Source: JAOTVV01 sp041602035
Lineage (GTDB): Bacteria; Gemmatimonadota; Gemmatimonadetes; Gemmatimonadales; GWC2-71-9
Assembly (NCBI GenBank): GCA_041602035.1
Contig: JBFIHA010000015.1
Span: 5,338 to 69,337, forward strand
Length of the DNA: 64,000 bases
Direction: 5' to 3'
A program made the translations under genes and the position numbers. The notes under the pieces were generated by a model that saw nothing but the letters and a program-made list of their open reading frames with translations, was not told the DNA's origin and did not search any database. This document shows, in pieces, positions 8,266 through 14,490 of this stretch (positions are counted from its first letter, which is position 1; each line of letters opens with the position of its first letter).

Positions 8266-8589
8266 TCACTTCTTGGTCGCCTTCATTCCCTCGGTCTGGC
8301 GACCCAACGGCAGCGCGCGATCCACGTTCGCGTGCGGACGCGGGATGACGTGGATGGCCACCAGCTCCCCGACTTTCTTCGCGCCGGCGGCACCCGCCTC
8401 GACAGCCGCCTTGACGGCCGCCACGTCGCCACGCACCACGGCGGTCACGTGTCCGCCGCCAGTCTTCTCGTAGGCAACCAGCTCCACCTTGGCGGCCTTC
8501 ACCATCGCATCGGCTGCCTCGACCATCGCCGGGTAGCTGCGCGTCTCGATCATGCCCAGCGCTTCGATCGCTAGATAATCCTCGGCCAT
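8266..8589 (-). CDS. BMC-H hexameric shell protein (PduA/EutM type)
   Basis: The protein has 107 aa from the ATG at 8589, chosen because GGAGG sits 5 nt upstream; an in-frame GTG at 8601 is less likely. It is a single canonical BMC domain: ALGMIETRSYPAMVEAADAM, pore loop KTGGGHVTAVVRGDV and VIPRPHANVD. Hexamers of this type tile the shell facets and pass small polar metabolites. The pore loop reads GGGH where PduA has GSGL, so pore chemistry may differ. It is the only BMC-H in the operon and so must be the bulk shell protein. Confidence 0.96.
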   Translation of the reverse strand: MAEDYLAIEALGMIETRSYPAMVEAADAMVKAAKVELVAYEKTGGGHVTAVVRGDVAAVKAAVEAGAAGAKKVGELVAIHVIPRPHANVDRALPLGRQTEGMKATKK

Positions 8590-8631
8590 TCCTGCCTCCA
8601 CGACATCGGTTGAAGTCTCACGTTCCCGCTA

Positions 8632-9270
8632 TCAGTCACGGCGCTTCGTGTCTACCGCTCGACCACCGGTCCCTTCGATGGCCGCTACCGCCGCGCCGTA
8701 TCCCGCCATGATGTCCCGCTCCTCACCACCCAGGTACACGCGACCGAAACTCCCGAACGCGCGCACGTCGAGAATGCTGATGTTCGCTTCTTTCTCCGCC
8801 TCGTTGGCCGCGAGCGCCGCATAGCCGGCGGGCTCCACCTCGAGCACGTACAGTGTCTGCCCGGCGAGCAGCATGTGTCCGTAGCGCATGCGATTCACCA
8901 GCTGTACCTGGTGGGCGTCCACGTGCCGGATGATCTGACTCGACACCACCCGCGGCCTGATGCGATCCGACTCACTCAGGCCCAGCGCGCCCAGGATGGC
9001 GGCGCCCGCCGCCCGGACCTCCGCCTGTACCTCGTGATGCACCTCGAGCAGGCCGAACAGGCGCTCTACCACCTGCATGCCCGGTCGAACCCTGGTGGAT
9101 TTGAGGGCGATGTCCGTGATGCGGTTGACCTCGATGCCGGGGGAGATCTCCACCCACAACGAGGTATCGCCCGGCAGCGGCAGGAAGCCGCGTGCCACGG
9201 TCCCGAGATACGCCGCATGCTGCGGCTGCAGACTGTCGAGGAAGGCATAGGTGCGGAGATCAACGGTCAT
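8632..9270 (-). CDS. BMC-T shell protein of the double-stacking type (BMC-Td)
   Basis: The protein has 212 aa from the ATG at 9270 (GAGGAG 5 nt upstream). The segments LRTYAFLDSLQPQ, VEISPGIEVNRITDIALK, PRVVSSQI, HQVQLVNRMRYGHM and VEPAGYAALAANEAEK closely follow the Haliangium ochraceum BMC-T that stacks two trimers face to face, related in design to CsoS1D. Such tiles have gated pores wide enough for cofactors such as NAD(H) or CoA. The gene lies between deoC and the BMC-H gene, 9 nt after the deoC stop. Confidence 0.9.
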   Translation of the reverse strand: MTVDLRTYAFLDSLQPQHAAYLGTVARGFLPLPGDTSLWVEISPGIEVNRITDIALKSTRVRPGMQVVERLFGLLEVHHEVQAEVRAAGAAILGALGLSESDRIRPRVVSSQIIRHVDAHQVQLVNRMRYGHMLLAGQTLYVLEVEPAGYAALAANEAEKEANISILDVRAFGSFGRVYLGGEERDIMAGYGAAVAAIEGTGGRAVDTKRRD

Positions 9271-9279
9271 GCGCACTCC

Positions 9280-10149
9280 TCACGATTCGGCCTCCTGAAT
9301 GATCCTCACGCTCGCGCTGGCGCCGATCCGACTGGCGCCCGCGGCAATCATCTTCTGGGCGTCGGCGTAGGTGCGGATTCCGCCGGCGGCCTTCACGCCT
9401 ACCTGCGGCCCCACCACGTGTCGCATCAGGGCGACGTCTTCGGCCGTTGCGCCGCCCGGGCCGAAGCCCGTGGACGTCTTTACGAAATCGGCACCGGTGA
9501 TCTTGGTGAGGTAGCTGGCCGCGACCTTCTCCTCGTCGGTGAGCAGGGCAGCCTCGATGATCACTTTGAGGATCGCCCCGCCGGCATGGCAGGCCGTCGC
9601 CACCGCCGCGATGTCCCGTTCCACCAGCTCGTAGTCACGCGACTTGAGGGCCCCGACGTTGATCACCATGTCCACCTCGGTCGCGCCGTCGCGGATCGCC
9701 TTCTGGGTCTCGAAGACCTTGGTCTCCGTGGAGGTGGCCCCCAGGGGGAATCCGACCACCGTACACACCAGCACGTCACTGCCCTTCAAGAGATCCGAGC
9801 ACAGCTTCACGTACGACGGATTCACACACACCGAGGCGAAGCCGAACTTGCGCGCCTCGTAGCACAGCTGGGCGATCTCTTCCTGCGTGGCATCGGGCTT
9901 GAGCAGCGTGTGGTCGATCATGTGGCTGAGACTGCCGTCGGTGGGTGCCACGCCGAGGGTCGCGGCAATCCGGTCGGCGCCGGCGTCGACGACCGGCTGC
10001 ACCCGATCCACGTATTCGCGCGGCGAGGCGGCCAGTGTGGCGCTCCCGTTGCCCGATCCCGCTGAGGTCCCGCGCTCCCGCACGTGGACCAACACCTGAT
10101 GGGTGATCTGCTCAATGATCCGCTCGAGGGTATCGTCGTCAAACTGCAT
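9280..10149 (-). CDS. deoC: Deoxyribose-phosphate aldolase (DERA) with N-terminal encapsulation-type extension
   Basis: The enzyme cleaves 2-deoxy-D-ribose-5-phosphate to glyceraldehyde-3-phosphate and acetaldehyde through a Schiff base. With the ATG at 10149 it has 289 aa. Class I aldolase residues are visible: Lys224 in DFVKTSTGFGPGG (Schiff base), Lys253 in GVKAAGGIRT and Asp160 in EVDMVIN. About 70 residues precede the catalytic barrel: an amphipathic helix (DDTLERIIEQITHQVLVHV) and a Gly/Ser/Ala linker, as expected for cargo targeting into a shell. The GTG at 10164 is an alternative start. The start overlaps the rpiB-like stop by 11 bp. It is the signature enzyme of SPU-type microcompartments. 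Confidence 0.95.
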   Translation of the reverse strand: MQFDDDTLERIIEQITHQVLVHVRERGTSAGSGNGSATLAASPREYVDRVQPVVDAGADRIAATLGVAPTDGSLSHMIDHTLLKPDATQEEIAQLCYEARKFGFASVCVNPSYVKLCSDLLKGSDVLVCTVVGFPLGATSTETKVFETQKAIRDGATEVDMVINVGALKSRDYELVERDIAAVATACHAGGAILKVIIEAALLTDEEKVAASYLTKITGADFVKTSTGFGPGGATAEDVALMRHVVGPQVGVKAAGGIRTYADAQKMIAAGASRIGASASVRIIQEAES

Positions 10150-10924
10150 CGCGCATTGCCTCACGTGCGGGCCCCGCGTCGTTGGTCGTGTTCGTCCCGC
10201 CTGACGAGCGCCGTTCGAGATCCATGATCTTCGCTACGCGGCGGGCATGTCGCCCGCCCTCCGCAGGGGTATCCAGCCATACGCGAACGATGTCGAGCGC
10301 CGTGCCTTCATCGGTGATGCCACTCCCCAGCGTCAGGACGTTGGCATCGTTGTGGGACCGGCTGTTGATCGCCGTTGCCCGATCGTAGCATGCCGCCGCG
10401 CGCACACCGCGGATCTTGTTGGCTGCCATACAGGAGCCCACACCTGCACCGTCCACGACGATGCCTCGCCACGCCTGTCCCCCAGCGACCTTGCGCGCGA
10501 CCGCTTCGGCGATGTCGGGGTAGTCGACCGCTGCTGAGGTGTGGCTCCCGACGTCGCTGACCGTATAGCCGAGCGTGCCCAGGTGGCGCTTGACGGTGTT
10601 CTTCAACTCGAACCCGCCGTGATCGCCCCCGACCGCTACCGTCCGGTCGCGAGCCGCCGCGGCTCCCACCGGCGGTCGATCGGCCGCGGTCGTGGAGCTG
10701 CCGCGCTCTACCAGCGAAACCTTGCGCTCCATCGCCACCTGACGGGCAAGCGGCGTGATCAGCGCCCCGACCGGAATCGCGAGTTCGCCGCCGGGTCGCG
10801 CGGCCTCGACCTCCTGGCCCGTCACGAGCGCGCGTCCGCGCGCACCCGTCTCGGCGGGAGAACGGCCGACGGCTCGCAGAACGATCCGACGCACCATGGC
10901 ACGAATGCGCTGCTCGTCAGCCAT
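10139..10924 (-). CDS. Ribose-5-phosphate isomerase B-like protein (RpiB/LacAB fold) with BMC N-terminal module
   Basis: The protein has 261 aa. The C-terminal ~165 residues follow RpiB: VAVGGDHGGFELK (Asp101-His102), DYPDIAEAVA, AANKIRGVRAA, SHNDANVLTLG and EGGRHARRV. RpiB interconverts ribose-5-P and ribulose-5-P. The E. coli catalytic Cys66 in CGTGVG is Asp158 here (DGAGVG), so activity or substrate may differ. The N-terminus has an amphipathic helix (about 3-20), then a module ALVTGQEVEAA..ITPLARQVAMERKVSLV (32-72) of a kind also seen on other BMC-associated proteins. It lies 15 nt after tetR and is the first structural gene of the operon. Confidence 0.88.
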   Translation of the reverse strand: MADEQRIRAMVRRIVLRAVGRSPAETGARGRALVTGQEVEAARPGGELAIPVGALITPLARQVAMERKVSLVERGSSTTAADRPPVGAAAARDRTVAVGGDHGGFELKNTVKRHLGTLGYTVSDVGSHTSAAVDYPDIAEAVARKVAGGQAWRGIVVDGAGVGSCMAANKIRGVRAAACYDRATAINSRSHNDANVLTLGSGITDEGTALDIVRVWLDTPAEGGRHARRVAKIMDLERRSSGGTNTTNDAGPAREAMRDAV

Positions 10925-10939
10925 CGCGCCCCTCGCCGT

Positions 10940-11650
10940 CTACCATGTCCGCCACGCCGAGCCATTCGGTCCGCGGCCCGATCGGTCGCGCTGCCGCGAC
11001 TCCCTGCTTCCCGACGCTTGCCCTTCGCCACGCTCGAACCGGGCGCGGTCTTCCATGCAGCTCATGTGGTACTTGAACTGGCCGACCGCTGCGTCGTACG
11101 GCTCGATCCCGTGGTGGGCTCGGGCCTGCATCACGCCGCCCTCCATGACCGCGAGCACCAGCCGGGCGAGCGCCTCGCGAGGCAGGTCGCCGGGCAGCCG
11201 GTCGCCAGCTGCCTCGAGCCAGCGATGAACCTCCCGGGTCCAGCTCGCGAAGTACCGGTCGATGGGGTCTCGCGCAGCAGGGATCGTGTCCGAAACCTCC
11301 AGCGCCAGGTTGCCGACGGGGCAGCCACGGGTGAACCCCGTCATCTCGAGGTTGCGGCGGTACAGATCCAGCAGCACGAATACTCGTTCGAGGGGATCAG
11401 CGGTCGTGCGTTCAACGGGCTCGAAGACCCGTATCCGTAACTGGGACAGATGGCGCTCAAGCACGCCGAGCAACAGGGCCTCCTTGCCACGGAAGAAGTG
11501 GTACAGGCTCCCACTCCTGACACCGGCCGCCCGGAGCACCGTGGCCACCCCAGTGGCACCGTAGCCGCGCTCGTGGAACAGGCGCTCGGCGATCTCGAGG
11601 ATTCTGTCCCGCGTAGCGCTTGTCGACCCTCGATTTGATTGATCGACCAA
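10940..11650 (-). CDS. TetR-family transcriptional regulator, first gene of the BMC operon
   Basis: About 236 aa. The N-terminal helix-turn-helix reads RDRILEIAERLFHERGYGATGVATVLRAAGV..GSLYHFF, typical of TetR, with a ligand-binding C-terminal domain (VFVLLDLYRRNLEMTGF, GCPVGNLALEV) of the TetR_C YxaF/LmrA-like sort. The last ~35 residues are basic and low complexity. Starts are non-ATG: the TTG at 11650 has AGAGGA 6 nt upstream, and the TTG at 11656 is an alternative. It precedes the rpiB-like gene by 15 nt in the same direction, so it probably controls the BMC operon and its own expression. Confidence 0.87.
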   Translation of the reverse strand: MVDQSNRGSTSATRDRILEIAERLFHERGYGATGVATVLRAAGVRSGSLYHFFRGKEALLLGVLERHLSQLRIRVFEPVERTTADPLERVFVLLDLYRRNLEMTGFTRGCPVGNLALEVSDTIPAARDPIDRYFASWTREVHRWLEAAGDRLPGDLPREALARLVLAVMEGGVMQARAHHGIEPYDAAVGQFKYHMSCMEDRARFERGEGQASGSRESRQRDRSGRGPNGSAWRTW

Positions 11651-11727
11651 GAACAATCCTCTGTCCAGGATGCCATGCCGTTGCTACTTGAGTTGATCAA
11701 TCATTCAACAATCGTGGGAAATGTCAA
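11635..11727 (-). promoter_or_regulatory. BMC operon promoter with candidate TetR operators
   Basis: On the minus strand a perfect -35 TTGACA (11727-11722) is followed by a weak -10 region around 11704-11699. The sequence TTGATCAATCATTCAA (11693-11708, plus strand) is a TTGA-N8-TCAA dyad containing the palindrome TTGATCAA, and covers the -10. A related TTGATTGATCGA (11635-11646) lies ~50 bp downstream inside the tetR 5' end, giving an inverted pair. This fits autorepression by the TetR protein; the operator assignment is an inference. Confidence 0.55.
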
Positions 11728-11810
11728 GCCCCCGGGCTGCCTGGAGGGCCAAGCCCTACCCCATTCGCCCGAACGGTGGCGCCGGCCGGAGACTTCTGGG
11801 CGGTGTCAAG

Positions 11811-11849
11811 TTGCGGCGGAAATGGGAGAGTCTCTATACTCCGCCGGTG
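11811..11849 (+). promoter_or_regulatory. Promoter of the LpxH-like gene, apparently leaderless
   Basis: TTGCGG (11811-11816), an 18-bp spacer and TATACT (11835-11840) form a plausible sigma-70 promoter. The GTG start codon at 11847 lies only 6 nt after the -10 box, so transcription would begin at or next to the start codon. No Shine-Dalgarno sequence is present. Confidence 0.6.
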
Positions 11850-12581
11850 CCCGCCGACACTGCCATCGTGGTCTCCGATGCCCATCTGGGCTATGCCCCA
11901 GATGAGGTCACAGCGGCGTTTCACAGGTTTCTCGAGGTCGTCCCAGCCCTTGGCAATCATCTGGTCATCAATGGGGACCTGTTCGAGTTCTGGTTCGAGT
12001 ACCGGTCGGTGATTCCCCGGCAGGCGTTTCCCACGCTGGAGGCGCTGGCCGTGTTGCGTCGAGCCGGGGTGCAGCTCACGCTGACCGGCGGGAATCACGA
12101 TCGGTGGGGTGGCCCATTCTGGACCGAGCAACTGGGGGCCGCGTTCCACCCCGACGGCGTCGAGCTGGTGCTTGGGGGTCTTCGGGCGCTCGTGACCCAT
12201 GGGGACGAGCTCGGTGGCGAGCGCCGCGCGGCTCGGCTGCTGCACCGCATCACCCGTCATCGGGCGGTGGTTGGCCTGTTCCGGACCCTGCATCCCGACC
12301 TCGCATTCGGGCTGGTCCGGCGCCTGTCACCCCATTTGGCCGCCGGCGCCCGCGACGAGGTAACACGACGCCGGGCGGCGGGGCGGCAGCTCGGCCGGGC
12401 CCGTGACATCCTCGATGAGCGCGGGGACCTCAACCTGGTCGTCAACGGGCACACCCATCTCCCCTCACTGGTCGCCGTGCGCGACCAGCAGTGGTACGTG
12501 AACCCCGGGGCGTGGGCCGAGGGGTTCCGCTATGCCACCGTCACCGCCGAGGGCCCGTTGCTACGGCAGTTTGGGGAATGA
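11847..12581 (+). CDS. Metallophosphoesterase related to UDP-2,3-diacylglucosamine hydrolase (LpxH-like)
   Basis: The protein has 244 aa from the GTG at 11847, chosen because a -10 box ends 6 nt upstream and the family homology begins there (TAIVVSDAHLG). All binuclear metal motifs are visible: SDAHLG, GDLFEFW, GGNHDRW, THGDE and NGHTHLP. LpxH-type enzymes cleave UDP-2,3-diacylglucosamine in lipid A synthesis at the inner-membrane face. No other lpx genes are nearby, so the substrate is inferred from the family only. The gene is divergent from the BMC operon regulator. Confidence 0.85.
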   Translation: MPADTAIVVSDAHLGYAPDEVTAAFHRFLEVVPALGNHLVINGDLFEFWFEYRSVIPRQAFPTLEALAVLRRAGVQLTLTGGNHDRWGGPFWTEQLGAAFHPDGVELVLGGLRALVTHGDELGGERRAARLLHRITRHRAVVGLFRTLHPDLAFGLVRRLSPHLAAGARDEVTRRRAAGRQLGRARDILDERGDLNLVVNGHTHLPSLVAVRDQQWYVNPGAWAEGFRYATVTAEGPLLRQFGE

Positions 12582-12594
12582 GTCGGATTAGGCT

Positions 12595-13089
12595 TTACCA
12601 GTAGAGCCGGATACCGAGCGCCGGATCGCCGCTTGGCAGTCGGTCCGCCCTGAGGTCGACCGGGAAATCCCAGAGGTTCGCCGCCACATAGGCTTCGGCG
12701 GCCGCCAACAAGTGATTGAACGCCAGCAACACGGCCCAATCCTGCACTTCGGAGCGCTTCCCCTCCAGGTCCTCCACACCAGTGTCCCGTTGGTAGTGCA
12801 GCTGATGCACCGCCTTGACGGTCATCGTGAGCGTGAGCCCTTCCCAGAAGATGAAGATTGCTCCGGTGACGTGGCGGTCGAGAGAGGCTTGGCCCCACCC
12901 AGGCAGGAGGAGCGATCGCAGGGCGGCCTCGAGCGGGGAGACCGGAGGCTCCACCCGGAACGGTGGCACCTTCACCGTGTCCTGCGGCTGTGGCTGCTGC
13001 TGTTGGGGTGGAGTCCTGGGGACGACCTGTGCGTTCACCGTTGCGGTCCCCGCGACGAGCAACGTGGCGAACAGCGCTACCGGACGCAC
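12595..13089 (-). CDS. DUF5683-type membrane protein with signal peptide
   Basis: About 164 aa from the GTG at 13089, overlapping the 3' end of the lipid kinase gene by 13 bp. The N-terminus FVRPVALFATLLVAGTATVNAQ is a signal peptide, followed by a Gln/Pro-rich stretch. The core SPLEAALRSLLLPGWGQ..LDRHVTGAIFIFWEGL matches the DUF5683 pattern (Pro-Gly-x-Gly-Gln followed by a hydrophobic helix). Function is unknown; such proteins are common next to envelope genes in Bacteroidota and Gemmatimonadota. Confidence 0.7.
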   Translation of the reverse strand: MRPVALFATLLVAGTATVNAQVVPRTPPQQQQPQPQDTVKVPPFRVEPPVSPLEAALRSLLLPGWGQASLDRHVTGAIFIFWEGLTLTMTVKAVHQLHYQRDTGVEDLEGKRSEVQDWAVLLAFNHLLAAAEAYVAANLWDFPVDLRADRLPSGDPALGIRLYW

Positions 13090-13973
13090 AAAACCTGGAG
13101 GTGACGGGGGTAGATGGCGACGTCGATGGTGTCGGTCTCCGGATACCGAAGCTCGCCGTCCAGCTGCACCGGCAGGGGTCCCGACAGGCCGGTGATGCGG
13201 ATTTGGCGGGTGCGGAAGATGCACACCTCGCGGAGGTGGCGGTGGAGCCCCGCGACCACGTGCGGCACGTAGCGCAGGAATCGTACGAGCCCGACCCGTC
13301 GAATGAGGCACACGTCGAACAGACCGTCATCGGGCGTGGCGCCCGGGGCGAGGCGAAAGCCGCCCCCCTGCGTGGGCCCGATCGACACGTTGAGCATCAT
13401 GACCCGGGCGCGTTCCGCGTGCTCGGATGCGGAGACTTCGACGTCCGGCGGGTCGAACGCGCCGAAGCTCTTGTAGACGGCCACCAGATACAGCGCGAAA
13501 CCGCTCAAGTGGCTCATCCGCAGGGTCTGGCGTACGACTTCGGCGTCGAACCCCGCGCCCATCCCGTTCACGAAGTACTCGCCGAGCGCGCGACCCACAT
13601 CCATGCGTCGTGGCTCGCCAGCCAACACCCTGGGCAGGACCCTTGGAATCGACCCCTTCTTGACGCCGATGGCGCGGGCGTAATCGTTGCCGCTCCCGAT
13701 CGGCACGTGGCCCAGGACGGTATTGGTGGGTCCGTCGGCCAGCAGGCCGTTCACCACGCCATGGACCGTTCCGTCCCCCCCGGCGGCCACGACGACGGGC
13801 CAGCCTTCCTCGCGGGCGGTGACGGCAAGATCCACTTCCTCCCCCGCCCGCCGGGTCGTGCGCACCACCGCCTCCCATCCCGCGCTCCGCGCCGTCTCGG
13901 CCAACCTGGCGGCGAGACCCTCGCCCTTCCCGCGACCGGCCCGCGGATTCAGGATGATGAAGGCACGATTCAC
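13077..13973 (-). CDS. Diacylglycerol kinase-family lipid kinase (YegS/DagK-like)
   Basis: The protein has 298 aa. It starts MNRAFIILNPRAGRGKG and contains the nucleotide-binding VVVAAGGDGTVHGVVNGL (GGDGT) and LGHVPIGSGNDYARAIG, the signatures of the DAGK catalytic domain, followed by the beta-sandwich C-terminal part (DVGRALGEYFVNGMGAGFDAEVV). It phosphorylates a lipid alcohol such as diacylglycerol using ATP, feeding phospholipid recycling; the exact lipid cannot be read from sequence. It lies 15 nt downstream of the tRNA-Sec gene. Confidence 0.92.
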   Translation of the reverse strand: MNRAFIILNPRAGRGKGEGLAARLAETARSAGWEAVVRTTRRAGEEVDLAVTAREEGWPVVVAAGGDGTVHGVVNGLLADGPTNTVLGHVPIGSGNDYARAIGVKKGSIPRVLPRVLAGEPRRMDVGRALGEYFVNGMGAGFDAEVVRQTLRMSHLSGFALYLVAVYKSFGAFDPPDVEVSASEHAERARVMMLNVSIGPTQGGGFRLAPGATPDDGLFDVCLIRRVGLVRFLRYVPHVVAGLHRHLREVCIFRTRQIRITGLSGPLPVQLDGELRYPETDTIDVAIYPRHLQVLCVR

Positions 13974-13988
13974 AGAAGGCGCGGGATG

Positions 13989-14085
13989 TGGCGGGAGCGT
14001 GTGGGAATCGAACCCACCAGAGCCGCCTCAGGCGTCTCCCAACGGTTTTGAAGACCGCACGAGCCACCAGGCCCGATCCGCCCCC
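13989..14085 (-). tRNA. selC: Selenocysteine tRNA (anticodon UCA)
   Basis: This 97-nt tRNA includes an encoded CCA (13991-13989). The acceptor strand GGGGGCGG pairs with ACGCTCCC (7 bp plus a terminal G-A). The D arm has an unusually long 6-bp stem, CGGGCC-TGGT-GGCTCG, with a 4-nt loop. The anticodon loop is CTTCAAA, so the anticodon is UCA, reading UGA. The variable arm is long (stem around GAGACGCC/GGCGGCTC) and the T arm is GTGGG-TTCGATT-CCCAC. The long D stem, extended acceptor and long variable arm are the hallmarks of tRNA-Sec rather than a suppressor. selA, selB and selD are not in the window. Confidence 0.93.
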
Positions 14086-14098
14086 GTGCCACCACCCG

Positions 14099-14476
14099 CT
14101 ACCCTCGCACGGCGATCGCGTCGATCTCGACGCGCACGTCTTTCGGCAGTCCAGCGGCCTGCACCGTGGAGCGTGCCGGTTTGTGCGACCCGAAGTGCTT
14201 GGCGTACACCTCGTTCATCGCGCTGAACTCCGCCATGTCCGCCAGGTAGACGGTCGTCTTCACCACCTTGGTCAGACTCGACCCCGCCTCCTGGAGCACC
14301 GCCGCGAGGTTCCGGAGGACCCGTTCCGTCTGTGTCGCCACGTCACTTGCCACCACCTCCATCGTCGCGGGGTCGAGCGCGATCTGGCCCGCCGTGAAGA
14401 CGAACGATCCCGACACGATCGCCTGGCTGTAGGGCCCGATTGCCGCCGGTGCCTTGTCGGTGTGCACGATTTCCAT
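14099..14476 (-). CDS. ridA: RidA-family enamine/imine deaminase
   Basis: The protein has 125 aa, full length for the YjgF/YER057c/UK114 family. Signatures are APAAIGPYSQAIVSGSFVFTAGQIALDP at the N-terminus, the active-site region PARSTVQAAGLPKDVRVEIDAIAV and the conserved Arg in that block. RidA hydrolyses reactive 2-aminoacrylate and related enamines released by PLP enzymes, protecting the cell. It lies 14 nt downstream of fhs on the same strand. Confidence 0.95.
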   Translation of the reverse strand: MEIVHTDKAPAAIGPYSQAIVSGSFVFTAGQIALDPATMEVVASDVATQTERVLRNLAAVLQEAGSSLTKVVKTTVYLADMAEFSAMNEVYAKHFGSHKPARSTVQAAGLPKDVRVEIDAIAVRG

Positions 14477-14490
14477 CGTCCGTGCCTCCC

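Noticed and set aside
13989..14085. A UGA suppressor or ordinary tRNA-Ser with long variable arm
   Set aside because: The 6-bp D stem, 4-nt D loop and extended acceptor are specific to tRNA-Sec, and the anticodon is UCA.
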